A stretch of DNA of 7,243 bases from Akkermansia muciniphila (GCA_945873715.1 CAMCFL010000151.1:1-7243), one strand, 5' to 3'; shown: positions 1 to 6,842, counted from the first letter of the stretch. The notes: a model not told the origin generated them from the letters alone. Numbers and translations: made by a program.

Positions 1-119
1 TTCCACCGGTGTCCCGTTTGAATTCATCCGTCGGAAAACTGGATGAAGAGACGTGCCGGTGCAAGGCATGGGCTTGCGGTTGGGCGCATCCCGGGACCGC
101 CGCTGGACGCTCGGACTGC
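1..119. other. Left-edge stretch without a recognisable gene
   Basis: Nothing supportable was found here. Open frames on the plus strand cross this stretch and continue over the P-domain remnant, but their translations are low-complexity, rich in Arg, Pro, Gly and Ala, and show no family resemblance, as expected for chance frames in GC-rich DNA. No clear terminator hairpin follows the remnant's stop codon. Confidence 0.5.
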
Positions 120-470
120 TTACTTGCGGCCAACTTCGCGTTGGCGCGCCGTGAACCGGGCACGCCACCAGGCGCCGGCGGCCAGCGCCGCCAGACCCAA
201 CCCGGAGGCCCAGGTTCCGGCTTCGGGAGCCGTACTGAGAGTGTTCTCACCGACCAGGGTCAGGTTCCAACCGACGAGCTCCATGGTGCCTCCGGCGGCG
301 GGGTCCGCCAGGTTCAGCCGCCAGTCGCCGTTGCCGGCCCCGCCAATGAACTCGATGGACGTCTCCGCCCGCACCGCTGTCGCTAAAGGTGGCGTTCCAT
401 CCGTTGTAACTGAAGCCGGAGGGCCTGCCGAGGCCCAAAGACTCGATGAATACCGGCCCGAACCGGGCTG
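120..470 (-). pseudogene. Remnant of a P-domain surface protein with PEP-CTERM-like tail, frameshifted
   Basis: This is a 3' fragment of a secreted-protein gene in two frames. Upstream (about 470 down to 355) one minus-strand frame reads GRPSGFSYNGWNATFSDS then GAGGDVH, like the middle of the P-domain-like module found in many PEP-CTERM proteins. From about 375 down to the TAA at 120-122, another frame reads GDWRLNLADPAAGG and ELVGWNLTLVG, like the end of the same module, then PEAGTWASG, a hydrophobic helix (LGLAALAAGAWW) and an Arg-rich tail. That order of motif, helix and basic tail is the PEP-CTERM sorting architecture recognised by exosortase, here with PEA instead of PEP. The two frames meet near 350-375, and roughly 30 residues that usually lie between these motifs are missing, as judged from a remembered family pattern. 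No start codon, signal peptide or N-terminal domain exists, since the fragment abuts the stop of the neighbouring Asp-box gene. An assembly error is possible, but the missing residues argue for a real out-of-frame deletion. Confidence 0.6.
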
Positions 471-1712
471 CTACTGCGTCCGGATCTGATAAAACCGCTT
501 CGAAGGAAGGGGCGTTGAGATGTCGGTCACGCCCGCCGGCGATCCGGTGCCAGTCATGGTCTGGAGTTCGTTCCAACCGCCATCGAGTGAGTCCGAATAC
601 TCCAGCACGCCGGCCGCGCCCGTCTGGGCGGAATAGGTGATGCTGAAGCCTTCCGGGGTCAAGGCGGTGGAGGTGATCCTTGCGGGCAGGCGCGGCAGGT
701 TGGACAGGGCGAATCGAAAGACTCCCTTGGTGTTGGTGGCGGCGACGAGCATGGAGGCGTTCAATTCCAGATCGAAGATCGTGAGGTCGGGCAGGCCTGC
801 GTTGATCGCCGTCCAGGTATCCCCATTGTCGGCGGAGTAGTAGACGCCTCCGCCAAACGATCCGGCGAAGATGAAGAAATCGTCGGAGGCAAAGCCGCGA
901 TAGGAACTGCTGGGAAGTCCCGTCGCAGTCGAGAGGAGTGTCCAGCTCACCCCAAGGTCGAGGGAGCGGAAAACTCCCGTTCCGACGGCACCCGCTGCAA
1001 ACAAGGTGGTGCCCTTGCGCTCGATCGCCCGCACGGAAGTCGTGTTCAGACCGGTGTTCGCCGCGGTCCAGTTCACGCCATGGTCGGTGCTCCTGTAGAC
1101 ACTGCTGGCGGCGGCGTTGGCGCCAACAAACAGCGTCGCGCCGATGGACGTCACGCACCGGATATCCGTCCCGGCCAGGCCTGCCGCCTCCCAGTTGTCG
1201 CCGTCGTTCCCGGAGCGGAAGACTCCCGTCGGTGCGACTACGATCAGGTAGGGGGCGAGGTAGTGGATGCCGCTGCCCCGCAGGTCGGTGAGCCCTGAGT
1301 TCTTCTGCGACCAGGTCACGCCATGGTCCGCACTCCGGAAGACGCCCTGACTGGTGCAGGTGAAAAGGAAGTTGGAATGGGAGGCGAAACCTCGGGTGGG
1401 ACCGCTGCTGTCATTGCCGGTGTTCGAGAGCGCGAAGTCCACCGCACTGTTGGTGGAAAGGTATGAGCCCGTGGCTCCCCCGGCGAAGGTGCGTCCGCCT
1501 TCGAAGATCAAGGCCTGCATGTTCAGGTTTTCCGTGCCGATGCTTTGGTGCCATCGGCCATCGGTTTGGCCTTGCAGCACGCTGAAATTGCAAAGGCACA
1601 AGATCGCGGCCCAAAGCGCGGTGAGGTGGAATCCGATGGGGATCTGCTTTTGGCGGGAGGCTCCTGAAACTGCCATGGGGCCGAGCCGGAGGGCTGGGCA
1701 AAGAGTGCTCAT
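471..1712 (-). CDS. Secreted Asp-box (BNR) repeat beta-propeller protein
   Basis: This is a complete exported protein of about 413 residues. After a basic N-terminal stretch comes a hydrophobic signal segment (LTALWAAILCLC) ending near VLQGQ, so export through Sec is likely. The mature part has five Asp-box motifs of the form S-x-D-x-G-x-x-W: SADHGVTW, SGNDGDNW, STDHGVNW, SLDLGVSW and SADNGDTW. They are spaced about 40 residues apart, mostly after V-F/Y-R/Y-S, as in sialidase- or Ycf48-like propellers. The last 75 residues form a separate module ending SKRFYQIRTQ, a C-terminal domain style frequent in Verrucomicrobiota and Planctomycetota secreted proteins. No sialidase catalytic set (Arg triad, Tyr/Glu pair) is evident, so a binding or structural role is more likely than hydrolysis; the substrate is unknown. 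The start is uncertain. ATG at 1712 has a weak AGGTG 11 bases upstream, ATG at 1676 gives a more typical signal-peptide length but no Shine-Dalgarno, and TTG at 1748 is least likely. Confidence 0.85.
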   Translation of the reverse strand: MSTLCPALRLGPMAVSGASRQKQIPIGFHLTALWAAILCLCNFSVLQGQTDGRWHQSIGTENLNMQALIFEGGRTFAGGATGSYLSTNSAVDFALSNTGNDSSGPTRGFASHSNFLFTCTSQGVFRSADHGVTWSQKNSGLTDLRGSGIHYLAPYLIVVAPTGVFRSGNDGDNWEAAGLAGTDIRCVTSIGATLFVGANAAASSVYRSTDHGVNWTAANTGLNTTSVRAIERKGTTLFAAGAVGTGVFRSLDLGVSWTLLSTATGLPSSSYRGFASDDFFIFAGSFGGGVYYSADNGDTWTAINAGLPDLTIFDLELNASMLVAATNTKGVFRFALSNLPRLPARITSTALTPEGFSITYSAQTGAAGVLEYSDSLDGGWNELQTMTGTGSPAGVTDISTPLPSKRFYQIRTQ

Positions 1713-1869
1713 GCGCAAGGAAACACCTGTTCTGCTTGAACGGGGCAAGCAGTCCCGGTGAATCGGGCTTTAAAATCGACGAAACCGGCAGTCTGACCGC
1801 TTTCACGGCGGACTCTCACCCTTTGAATAATGCCGGCCACCTTGCAGGGACGGCTTCTTTCGCTTCGGG
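1713..1869 (-). promoter_or_regulatory. Intergenic leader between the response regulator and the Asp-box gene
   Basis: This gap of about 157 bp follows the regulator stop and precedes the Asp-box gene on the same strand. It is somewhat richer in A and T than its surroundings (for example ATTTTAAAG near 1770-1778 on the minus strand), as expected if it holds a separate promoter. I could not assign a -35/-10 pair with any confidence. It contains one perfect hairpin, listed separately. Confidence 0.35.
1732..1752 (-). repeat. Perfect 7-bp inverted repeat ahead of the Asp-box gene
   Basis: CTGCTTG and CAAGCAG flank a 7-base loop. The hairpin lies about 20 bases upstream of the ATG at 1712, just before its weak AGGTG site. 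It could be a leader hairpin or a small operator. No T-run follows, so it is not a typical intrinsic terminator. Chance occurrence cannot be excluded. Confidence 0.4.
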
Positions 1870-2562
1870 CTACCCGGAATTGAGATGTCGCCGCAAGGCC
1901 AGGAGGGCGACCCGGCCGACCACGATCTTGTTTGGGCAGTCCTTGAGCGCCAACTCGGTGGTGTCCCTGTTTTTCACCTTCATGCCGCAGAGGCTCGCGC
2001 GATTCACAATCAGGGAACGCGAGAGGGTCAGGAACGCGGGGGGCAGGATGTCCCGCCACTCCTTCATCGTGCGTTGAACGAGTCGGGCCTCGGAACGGGC
2101 GACATGGACCGTAGTGTAGTCCGCATTGCCTTGGATCGCGGCAATCGCGTTCAGCGGCACCTTGACCCAATCGCCATGGGTTCCGAGCAGGATCTCTTCG
2201 CACGGGGCACGGTGCGACTGGGCAAGGCGGGAAATGGCCGTGGCCAGTCGGGGGGGCGAGACGGGCTTCACCAAATAGTCCAGAGCCCCGGCATCGAAGG
2301 CCTGCAGAGCGTTGGAATCGTGCGCCGTGACGAAGATGACCCGGGTGTCCAGCGGCAGCAACGGGATCAGTTGGAAACCATCATGCGGTGGCATCTGGAT
2401 ATCCAGAAATACGACATCGGGACGGGTCGCGCGGACCAGTCGGGCGGCCGATTCCACATCGCTTGCCTCGCCCACGATCTCGATGCGCGGGTGGCACGAA
2501 AGGAGTTCGGTGAGGCGCTTGCGGGCCAACCGTTCATCATCCACCAGGATCACTCGAATCAT
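1870..2562 (-). CDS. LytTR-family response regulator transcription factor
   Basis: This is a complete 230-residue regulator. The receiver domain (about 1-118) has the acidic pair D8/D9, the phospho-acceptor D54 in VVFLDIQMPP, T79 in VIFVTAHD, and K99 in DYLVKP, so all the catalytic and switch residues are present. Residues of about 125-228 form a LytTR DNA-binding domain, recognisable by WVKVPLNAIAAIQGNADYT and the signature LSRSLIVN. Members are phosphorylated by a partner kinase and bind direct repeats in promoters. The ATG overlaps the kinase stop as ATGA. There is no separate Shine-Dalgarno, so translation is probably coupled to the kinase, which is its obvious partner. The product is cytoplasmic. 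The target genes are not visible; the Asp-box gene next downstream is only a positional candidate. Confidence 0.95.
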   Translation of the reverse strand: MIRVILVDDERLARKRLTELLSCHPRIEIVGEASDVESAARLVRATRPDVVFLDIQMPPHDGFQLIPLLPLDTRVIFVTAHDSNALQAFDAGALDYLVKPVSPPRLATAISRLAQSHRAPCEEILLGTHGDWVKVPLNAIAAIQGNADYTTVHVARSEARLVQRTMKEWRDILPPAFLTLSRSLIVNRASLCGMKVKNRDTTELALKDCPNKIVVGRVALLALRRHLNSG

Positions 2563-3683
2563 GTCAGCAAGGGCGTGCTGGAGGTAGGCAGGGTGATGCG
2601 CAGGCGCACCTCCCCGGCCGAGTGGGTCAATCGTTCGAGCCGGGCCAGCCCATGGTAGAAGAGCTCCAGGCGCCGCTGGAGGTTGGCCAGGCCGATGCCT
2701 TCGCCGCTCAAAGCTCCCTTTTCGAGCCAGGTGCCGGAGTTGGCCACCTCGATCACCAGGATGTCCTGGTCGAGCCGGGCGAAGACTTCCAGGCGCAGCA
2801 GCACCGGGCTCGTGGCCTGGCCGTACTTGATGGCATTCTCCAACAAGGGCAGCACGAGCGCCGTGGGCACTGCCGCGGCGCGAGCGGCCTCATCCGCCGC
2901 GATCCCGTATTCCAAACGCTCCTCGAAGCGGATTTTCTCCACCGCGAGGTAGCTTTCCAAGGCTTTGAGCTCAGTTCCGAGAGGCGCCAGACCGCTGCCC
3001 TGGCGCAGGGAGAAGACCAGGAAGTCGGCCAGCGACTGCGTGATGGCCTCCACCCGCTCCGGATTGTTCTTTTCCGCCAGGACGGCATTGAGCGAGTTGA
3101 GTAGAAAGTGCGGGTTGAGCTGTGCCGTCAGGCGCCTGGCTTCGGCCAGACGATCCTCCCGCTCGATCAAAGCTGCGCACTCCCTGGCCCACCTCCGTTT
3201 CGCGAGTTCAAAGAATCCAAAGTAGGCAACCGTCCACGTCCCATAGATCAGGACGCGCAAAAACGGCGCGCCAGGACGCAACAACTGGATCGGGTGATTT
3301 GCCTCCGTCAAACCGAACCGGGGTGCCGCGGATTTGCTGAGGAAGATGTCGCCGACCACCAGCAAAGAAATGATTCCAAGGACCACCGTGACGCGCAAAA
3401 CCGGCGAGCGGGGACTGGTTCTCACCCATCGGAAAAGCGGCATCACCAGGCTGGTGGTCAACAAGCCGAATACGGCCCGACTCGCCGCAAAAGCGAACGC
3501 TCCGCCCAAAGTTCCGAAGATGGGCACGGCTAACGGAAGGTTGCCCAGCCCGAATAGCCCCCAAAAGCCAAGCTGCAGCTTCAAACACCACGCCACCTCC
3601 GATAATCCGCCCGATCGCCGGCCCTCCAAGCGTTGGAGGAATGAAGACGGGAAACCAGAACACCCCGCCGGGACGGCTGCCAC
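2559..3683 (-). CDS. LytS/YehU-type membrane sensor histidine kinase
   Basis: This sensor kinase is about 374 residues long from the GTG chosen here. The N-terminal half has four hydrophobic segments (roughly residues 36-56, 59-84, 95-115 and 142-159) with little outside the membrane, so it probably senses a membrane or envelope signal. A short linker rich in Arg and Glu leads to the His_kinase (PF06580-type) H-box QLNPHFLLNSLNA with the phospho-accepting His near 192. The ATPase part follows, with N-box LVLPLLENAIKYG and glycine box GEGIGLANLQRRLELFYHG. It should phosphorylate the LytTR regulator encoded 4 bp overlapping downstream. Start choice: the frame stays open back to an ATG at 3872, but the extra 63 residues do not look like protein and would leave no room for a tyrS promoter. 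GTG at 3683 has GGGGAGG five bases upstream. TTG at 3584, just before the first helix, is an alternative. Confidence 0.9.
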   Translation of the reverse strand: MAAVPAGCSGFPSSFLQRLEGRRSGGLSEVAWCLKLQLGFWGLFGLGNLPLAVPIFGTLGGAFAFAASRAVFGLLTTSLVMPLFRWVRTSPRSPVLRVTVVLGIISLLVVGDIFLSKSAAPRFGLTEANHPIQLLRPGAPFLRVLIYGTWTVAYFGFFELAKRRWARECAALIEREDRLAEARRLTAQLNPHFLLNSLNAVLAEKNNPERVEAITQSLADFLVFSLRQGSGLAPLGTELKALESYLAVEKIRFEERLEYGIAADEAARAAAVPTALVLPLLENAIKYGQATSPVLLRLEVFARLDQDILVIEVANSGTWLEKGALSGEGIGLANLQRRLELFYHGLARLERLTHSAGEVRLRITLPTSSTPLLT

Positions 3684-3688
3684 ATCGC

Positions 3689-3695
3689 CCTCCCC
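3689..3695 (-). promoter_or_regulatory. Ribosome binding site that supports the kinase start at GTG 3683
   Basis: On the minus strand GGGGAGG sits five bases before GTG at 3681-3683. It is the strongest Shine-Dalgarno match ahead of the kinase and the reason for choosing this start over the in-frame ATG at 3872. In GC-rich DNA such a match can be fortuitous. Confidence 0.45.
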
Positions 3696-3810
3696 GGACA
3701 CGCAGGATGCAGGAGATGCGGGGGATACCGGGACGTGCGACACCAACGAGACTTCCCACGAATCACCCGGCCTGCCGCAACCCTTTTCTGGGCGAAAGCG
3801 TGCGCGACCG

Positions 3811-3849
3811 AAAGGGCGGGCCCAAAACTTCGAACTCCCGCCCGGCTTT
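3811..3849 (+). repeat. Imperfect 10-bp inverted repeat upstream of tyrS
   Basis: AAAGGGCGGG at 3811-3820 pairs with CCCGCC (3837-3842) and CTTT (3846-3849), with a three-base bulge (CGG) and a 16-base loop. It lies 25 bases before the tyrS start, where a leader hairpin or an operator could sit. GC-rich arms arise readily by chance, so this is a weak call. Confidence 0.3.
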
Positions 3850-3874
3850 GCCACCGGGTAGCTTCCCACCATTC

Positions 3875-5161
3875 ATGGCAACTCGGATTCTGGAAGAACT
3901 GCGGTGGCGGGGTTTGTTGGCGGACTGCACGGATGCCGCCGAACTGGGGGCCCGTCTGGAGTCGGGTCCGGTGACCTTGTACTGCGGATTTGATCCGACG
4001 GCCGACAGCCTGCATGTCGGGCACGTGGTCCCATTGCTGGCCTTGCGACGATTCCAGAACGATGGGCACCGCCCCATCGCCGTGGCGGGTGGGGCGACGG
4101 GTTCGATCGGCGATCCCAGCGGGAAGTCGCAGGAACGCCAGTTGCTCACCAAGGAACAGATCGCCGCGAATGTCGCCTCCGTTCGCCCTCAGTTGGCGCG
4201 GCTCCTGGATTTCGAGACGACCGTCAATCCAGCCCTGCTGGTGGACAACGCCGACTGGACGGCACCGTTGAGCTTCCTCGATTTCCTTCGGGACATCGGA
4301 AAGCACTTCACGGTGAACCAGATGATCGGCAAGGAGTCCGTCCGCGCCCGGATGGAGGACCGCGAGGTGGGCATCAGCTACACCGAGTTCAGCTACATGC
4401 TCCTGCAGGCTTTCGATTTCTACCACCTGTGCGCCGCGCAGGACTGCACCCTGCAGATTGGCGGGAGCGATCAGTGGGGCAACATCACCGCCGGCATCGA
4501 TCTCGTCCGCAAGAAGCTGGGTCGTTCCGCCCACGGCCTGACCCTCCCGCTCATCACCAAAGCGGACGGCTCCAAGTTCGGCAAGACCGAGGGCGGCGCG
4601 ATCTGGCTCGATCCCCGCCGGACGAGTGTTTACCGATTCTACCAGTTCTGGATCCAGACCGACGATCGCGACGTGGTGCGTTACCTGAAGTTCTTCACCT
4701 TTCTTGGGCAGGAGGAGATTGCGGCCCTCGAAGCGGCACACGTGGCGAACCCCGCTGCGCGGGTGGCGCACCAGGCATTGGCCCGGTTGGTGACCGACCT
4801 GATCCATGGGCCGGAGTCGACGATCGAGGCGCAGCGGGCCTCGGAGATCCTGTTCGGTGGCGAACTGGGCGGCGTGGGCGAGTCCACTTTCCGCGAGATC
4901 GTCGGTGAAGTTCCCACCCGCGAGTTGGAGGCAGCCCGACTGTCGGATCCCGGCGCGTCCGTGCTCGATCTGTTCGTCCACTCGGGTCTGGTTCCCAGCA
5001 AGGGACAGGCGCGAAAGGATCTCGAGGGTGGCGGTCTGTACCTGAACAACGTCCGTTTGACCGAGGTGGGACGCCTGGCGGGAACGGCGGATCTGTTGTT
5101 TGGCCGGTACCTGCTGCTGCGCAAGGGACGCAGGAATTACACGGTGCTCACGGCGTCGTGA
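3875..5161 (+). CDS. tyrS: Tyrosyl-tRNA synthetase
   Basis: This complete 428-residue class I aminoacyl-tRNA synthetase charges tRNA-Tyr with tyrosine in the cytoplasm using ATP. It closely follows the E. coli-type bacterial enzyme (about 424 residues). It begins with LYCGFDPTADSLH leading into the HIGH motif as HVGH (47-50). GGATGSIGDPSGK and FLRDIGKHFTVNQMI follow, and then the tyrosine pocket with Y174, Q178, D181 and Q200 in EFSYMLLQAFD and GGSDQWGNIT. The KMSKS loop appears as KFGKT (234-238), the usual TyrRS variant. The last 65 or so residues form the S4 RNA-binding domain (LVPSKGQARKDL...LYLNNVRL) ending in FGRYLLLRKGRRNY. The start at ATG 3875 fits the family N-terminus; the frame is open upstream to 3641, but that translation is not TyrRS-like. 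The gene diverges from the kinase, and its end overlaps the convergent membrane-protein gene by 14 bp. Confidence 0.98.
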   Translation: MATRILEELRWRGLLADCTDAAELGARLESGPVTLYCGFDPTADSLHVGHVVPLLALRRFQNDGHRPIAVAGGATGSIGDPSGKSQERQLLTKEQIAANVASVRPQLARLLDFETTVNPALLVDNADWTAPLSFLDFLRDIGKHFTVNQMIGKESVRARMEDREVGISYTEFSYMLLQAFDFYHLCAAQDCTLQIGGSDQWGNITAGIDLVRKKLGRSAHGLTLPLITKADGSKFGKTEGGAIWLDPRRTSVYRFYQFWIQTDDRDVVRYLKFFTFLGQEEIAALEAAHVANPAARVAHQALARLVTDLIHGPESTIEAQRASEILFGGELGGVGESTFREIVGEVPTRELEAARLSDPGASVLDLFVHSGLVPSKGQARKDLEGGGLYLNNVRLTEVGRLAGTADLLFGRYLLLRKGRRNYTVLTAS

Positions 5162-6842
5162 TCGGGCGCACCGCATCGATGCCGTGGCGGTCGAGGAGGA
5201 AGCACGCCCACCGGAGCATCCCGTAGTTCAATGGCAGCAGGATGACCAGGGCTGCAAGACCGGCGAAGGGAATCGCCGATGCGATCAGTCCCACCAGATC
5301 CAGAAGCAGCACCACGGCCACGCATCCCAGTGCGAGCTTGCTGACGAGCCCTTTCATCCACGTGCGGTTGATGGTCTGGAACCGGTACACGGTCAGGCCC
5401 GGTCGGAGGGCGCACCAGATCAGCGCCACCTGGATCCCGATCAGCGCGCCCAGCCCATACCCGCCTCCCTGCATTCCCACCGCCAGCGCCCCGGTCGCGC
5501 CGCTCACCGGCAATGCGGCCAGGCTGCGCACGATGGCGGCCTTCCACTGGAGGGAAGCGACTTCGGCCAAACGGATGGGGACGCTGTGGATCGGGCAGGC
5601 CTGCATGCCGGAGTCTCCGAGGCCCACCGGGTGCAGGTTGAATCCCGCGCGGACCGGGAGCAGGTAGAGTGCACCGCAGACGTAGCCAATGAACGAAACC
5701 GCCAGCCACTCGGGCATCCACAAACCGAGGGTGACCGAGATCGGAATCGTGCAGGCGAGCACGATCGATCCCATGCGCCAGCGACCGGACCAATCGGGCC
5801 AGTCCGGGTGAAGGAACTCGGCAACGACCCGTTCCCGGGGTGTCCACCAGGTCCAGATCAGGCGTTCGATGCGGCCGGGCGTTTCCTCGAGACGGGAGGT
5901 GAGGAACCCACGCGCCTCGATGTCATCGACGATGGCCGTTTCCCCCCGGGAGGCAGGCGATTGATGGGCGCTGGCGACCGACTCGATCAGTTCCTCATCG
6001 GAATCCTCCGGGGCCTCCAGGAAGAGGTGGAGCAGGATCGACTCGCGGAAGGAGTAGTGATCCGACAACCAGCGGAGGTTCATGGGCAGCGTTGCCACCA
6101 GCGGAATCAGGGGAACCAGCGCCGCCAGTCGATGCCAGGACTCGCGTCCGGTGATCGCCGACCACGGCAGCACGATCCAACCCGTGGGCAGCAGGGCCGA
6201 GAGCAGGTGGCCGTGGGCATTCAACAACGTGACGACGCGCTCCTGGGCCCAGCTTGAACTGCGAAGCAGGATCATCAGGAGCACCGTCACCGGAAGGGCG
6301 AGCGCCAGTGGCGTCGCCAGCCAGGCCGAACGCTCCGCCGCCAGGGCATAGGCCGTTGCCAACACCGGAAAGAGCACGGCCATCAGCGCGCCCGCCAGCA
6401 GGATCGAGCTGGCATCGTGCGGACCCGGGAGCCGGGTGGCGGCAATGGCGAAGCCGACCCCACCCGCCAAGGCAAGGATGCCAATCAGGCGTGCCGCGAT
6501 CATTCCCTGACGCCGCAGGACCTGGCGCGGATCCACTGGCAGGAAGGCAAACGTCGGGAGGTGCGGATGCTGATGGATCTGGGCGTTGATGATGCCCGCC
6601 ACCGAGGCGATCCCGAGGAAGAGCAGGACGCTCCAGGAGAAATGGCGCGGCCCCGAATCCATGGCCGAGATGAACCCCGGGCTGATCAGACCGAAGGCGA
6701 GAACGAACGGATTGCCGATCCAGCGCCGGCCACGTCGGAACATTGACGCCGGACTGCGGCCCACGGCCTGGGGCTGCGGTTGAGCCGCGAGGAGTTCGCG
6801 GGTGCGCCGGAGGAACGTGGGGGATGGCTGGAGTGACCGCAT
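5148..6842 (-). CDS. Polytopic membrane protein resembling a two-half ABC-2-type permease
   Basis: This protein of 564 residues has about 12-13 hydrophobic helices. The N-terminal half has about seven (roughly residues 45-255), then comes a soluble stretch of about 100 residues (258-356) rich in Glu, Asp, Arg and Trp, then five or six more helices. Each half has a proline-containing cytoplasmic motif followed by a helix: FAFLPVDPRQVLRRQ near 98-112 and PIHSVPIRLAEVASLQW near 417-433. This resembles the 'LP-S/D-R-x' element before a helix in ABC-2-type exporter permeases, so a fused or duplicated permease is a reasonable guess. No ATPase partner is in the window and the substrate is unknown. 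The ATG at 6842 lies seven bases after the stop of the upstream oxidoreductase gene, suggesting co-transcription; ATG at 6743 and GTG at 6962 are alternatives. No strong Shine-Dalgarno is seen. The C-terminal end overlaps the tail of tyrS. Confidence 0.8.
   Translation of the reverse strand: MRSLQPSPTFLRRTRELLAAQPQPQAVGRSPASMFRRGRRWIGNPFVLAFGLISPGFISAMDSGPRHFSWSVLLFLGIASVAGIINAQIHQHPHLPTFAFLPVDPRQVLRRQGMIAARLIGILALAGGVGFAIAATRLPGPHDASSILLAGALMAVLFPVLATAYALAAERSAWLATPLALALPVTVLLMILLRSSSWAQERVVTLLNAHGHLLSALLPTGWIVLPWSAITGRESWHRLAALVPLIPLVATLPMNLRWLSDHYSFRESILLHLFLEAPEDSDEELIESVASAHQSPASRGETAIVDDIEARGFLTSRLEETPGRIERLIWTWWTPRERVVAEFLHPDWPDWSGRWRMGSIVLACTIPISVTLGLWMPEWLAVSFIGYVCGALYLLPVRAGFNLHPVGLGDSGMQACPIHSVPIRLAEVASLQWKAAIVRSLAALPVSGATGALAVGMQGGGYGLGALIGIQVALIWCALRPGLTVYRFQTINRTWMKGLVSKLALGCVAVVLLLDLVGLIASAIPFAGLAALVILLPLNYGMLRWACFLLDRHGIDAVRPITTP

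Larger units (their letters stand above)
3684..3874. promoter_or_regulatory. Divergent intergenic region between the kinase and tyrS
   Basis: About 190 bp separate the chosen kinase start from the tyrS ATG, so promoters for both divergent units should lie here. No clear sigma-70 -35/-10 hexamers were found, nor any T-box-like leader. No Shine-Dalgarno is evident before the tyrS ATG at 3875. The tyrS-proximal part holds an imperfect inverted repeat, listed separately. Confidence 0.45.

Noticed and set aside
43..489. Overlapping plus-strand open frames (9-386 and 43-489) across the left end
   Set aside because: Low-complexity Arg/Pro/Ala translations; the minus strand carries recognisable P-domain and PEP-CTERM sequence over the same bases.
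247..1158. A 303-residue minus-strand frame overlapping the Asp-box gene
   Set aside because: Upstream of about 470 it is only a shadow of the Asp-box gene in another frame. Only its last part (about 355-470) carries P-domain-like sequence, which is covered by the pseudogene entry.
1713..1869. A LytTR operator (paired direct repeats with a GTT core) upstream of the Asp-box gene
   Set aside because: Scanning by eye found isolated GTT cores but no two matching 9-base repeats at the usual spacing.
1885..2658. A 257-residue plus-strand open frame across the regulator gene
   Set aside because: It mirrors the response regulator, which has all receiver and LytTR signatures on the minus strand; the plus translation shows no family.
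3581..5176. A 531-residue open frame antisense to tyrS
   Set aside because: It lies opposite an unmistakable TyrRS gene, its translation shows no family motifs, and long antisense frames are expected in GC-rich coding DNA.
5173..5182. A perfect 10-bp palindrome GCATCGATGC near the convergent gene ends
   Set aside because: It lies within the coding end of the membrane-protein gene, has no spacer or T-run, and a palindrome of this length is not unusual by chance.
5100..6257. A 385-residue plus-strand open frame opposite the membrane-protein gene
   Set aside because: The translation is a Gln/Arg/His/Gly-rich mixture with no recognisable domain, while the minus frame gives clear alternating membrane helices.
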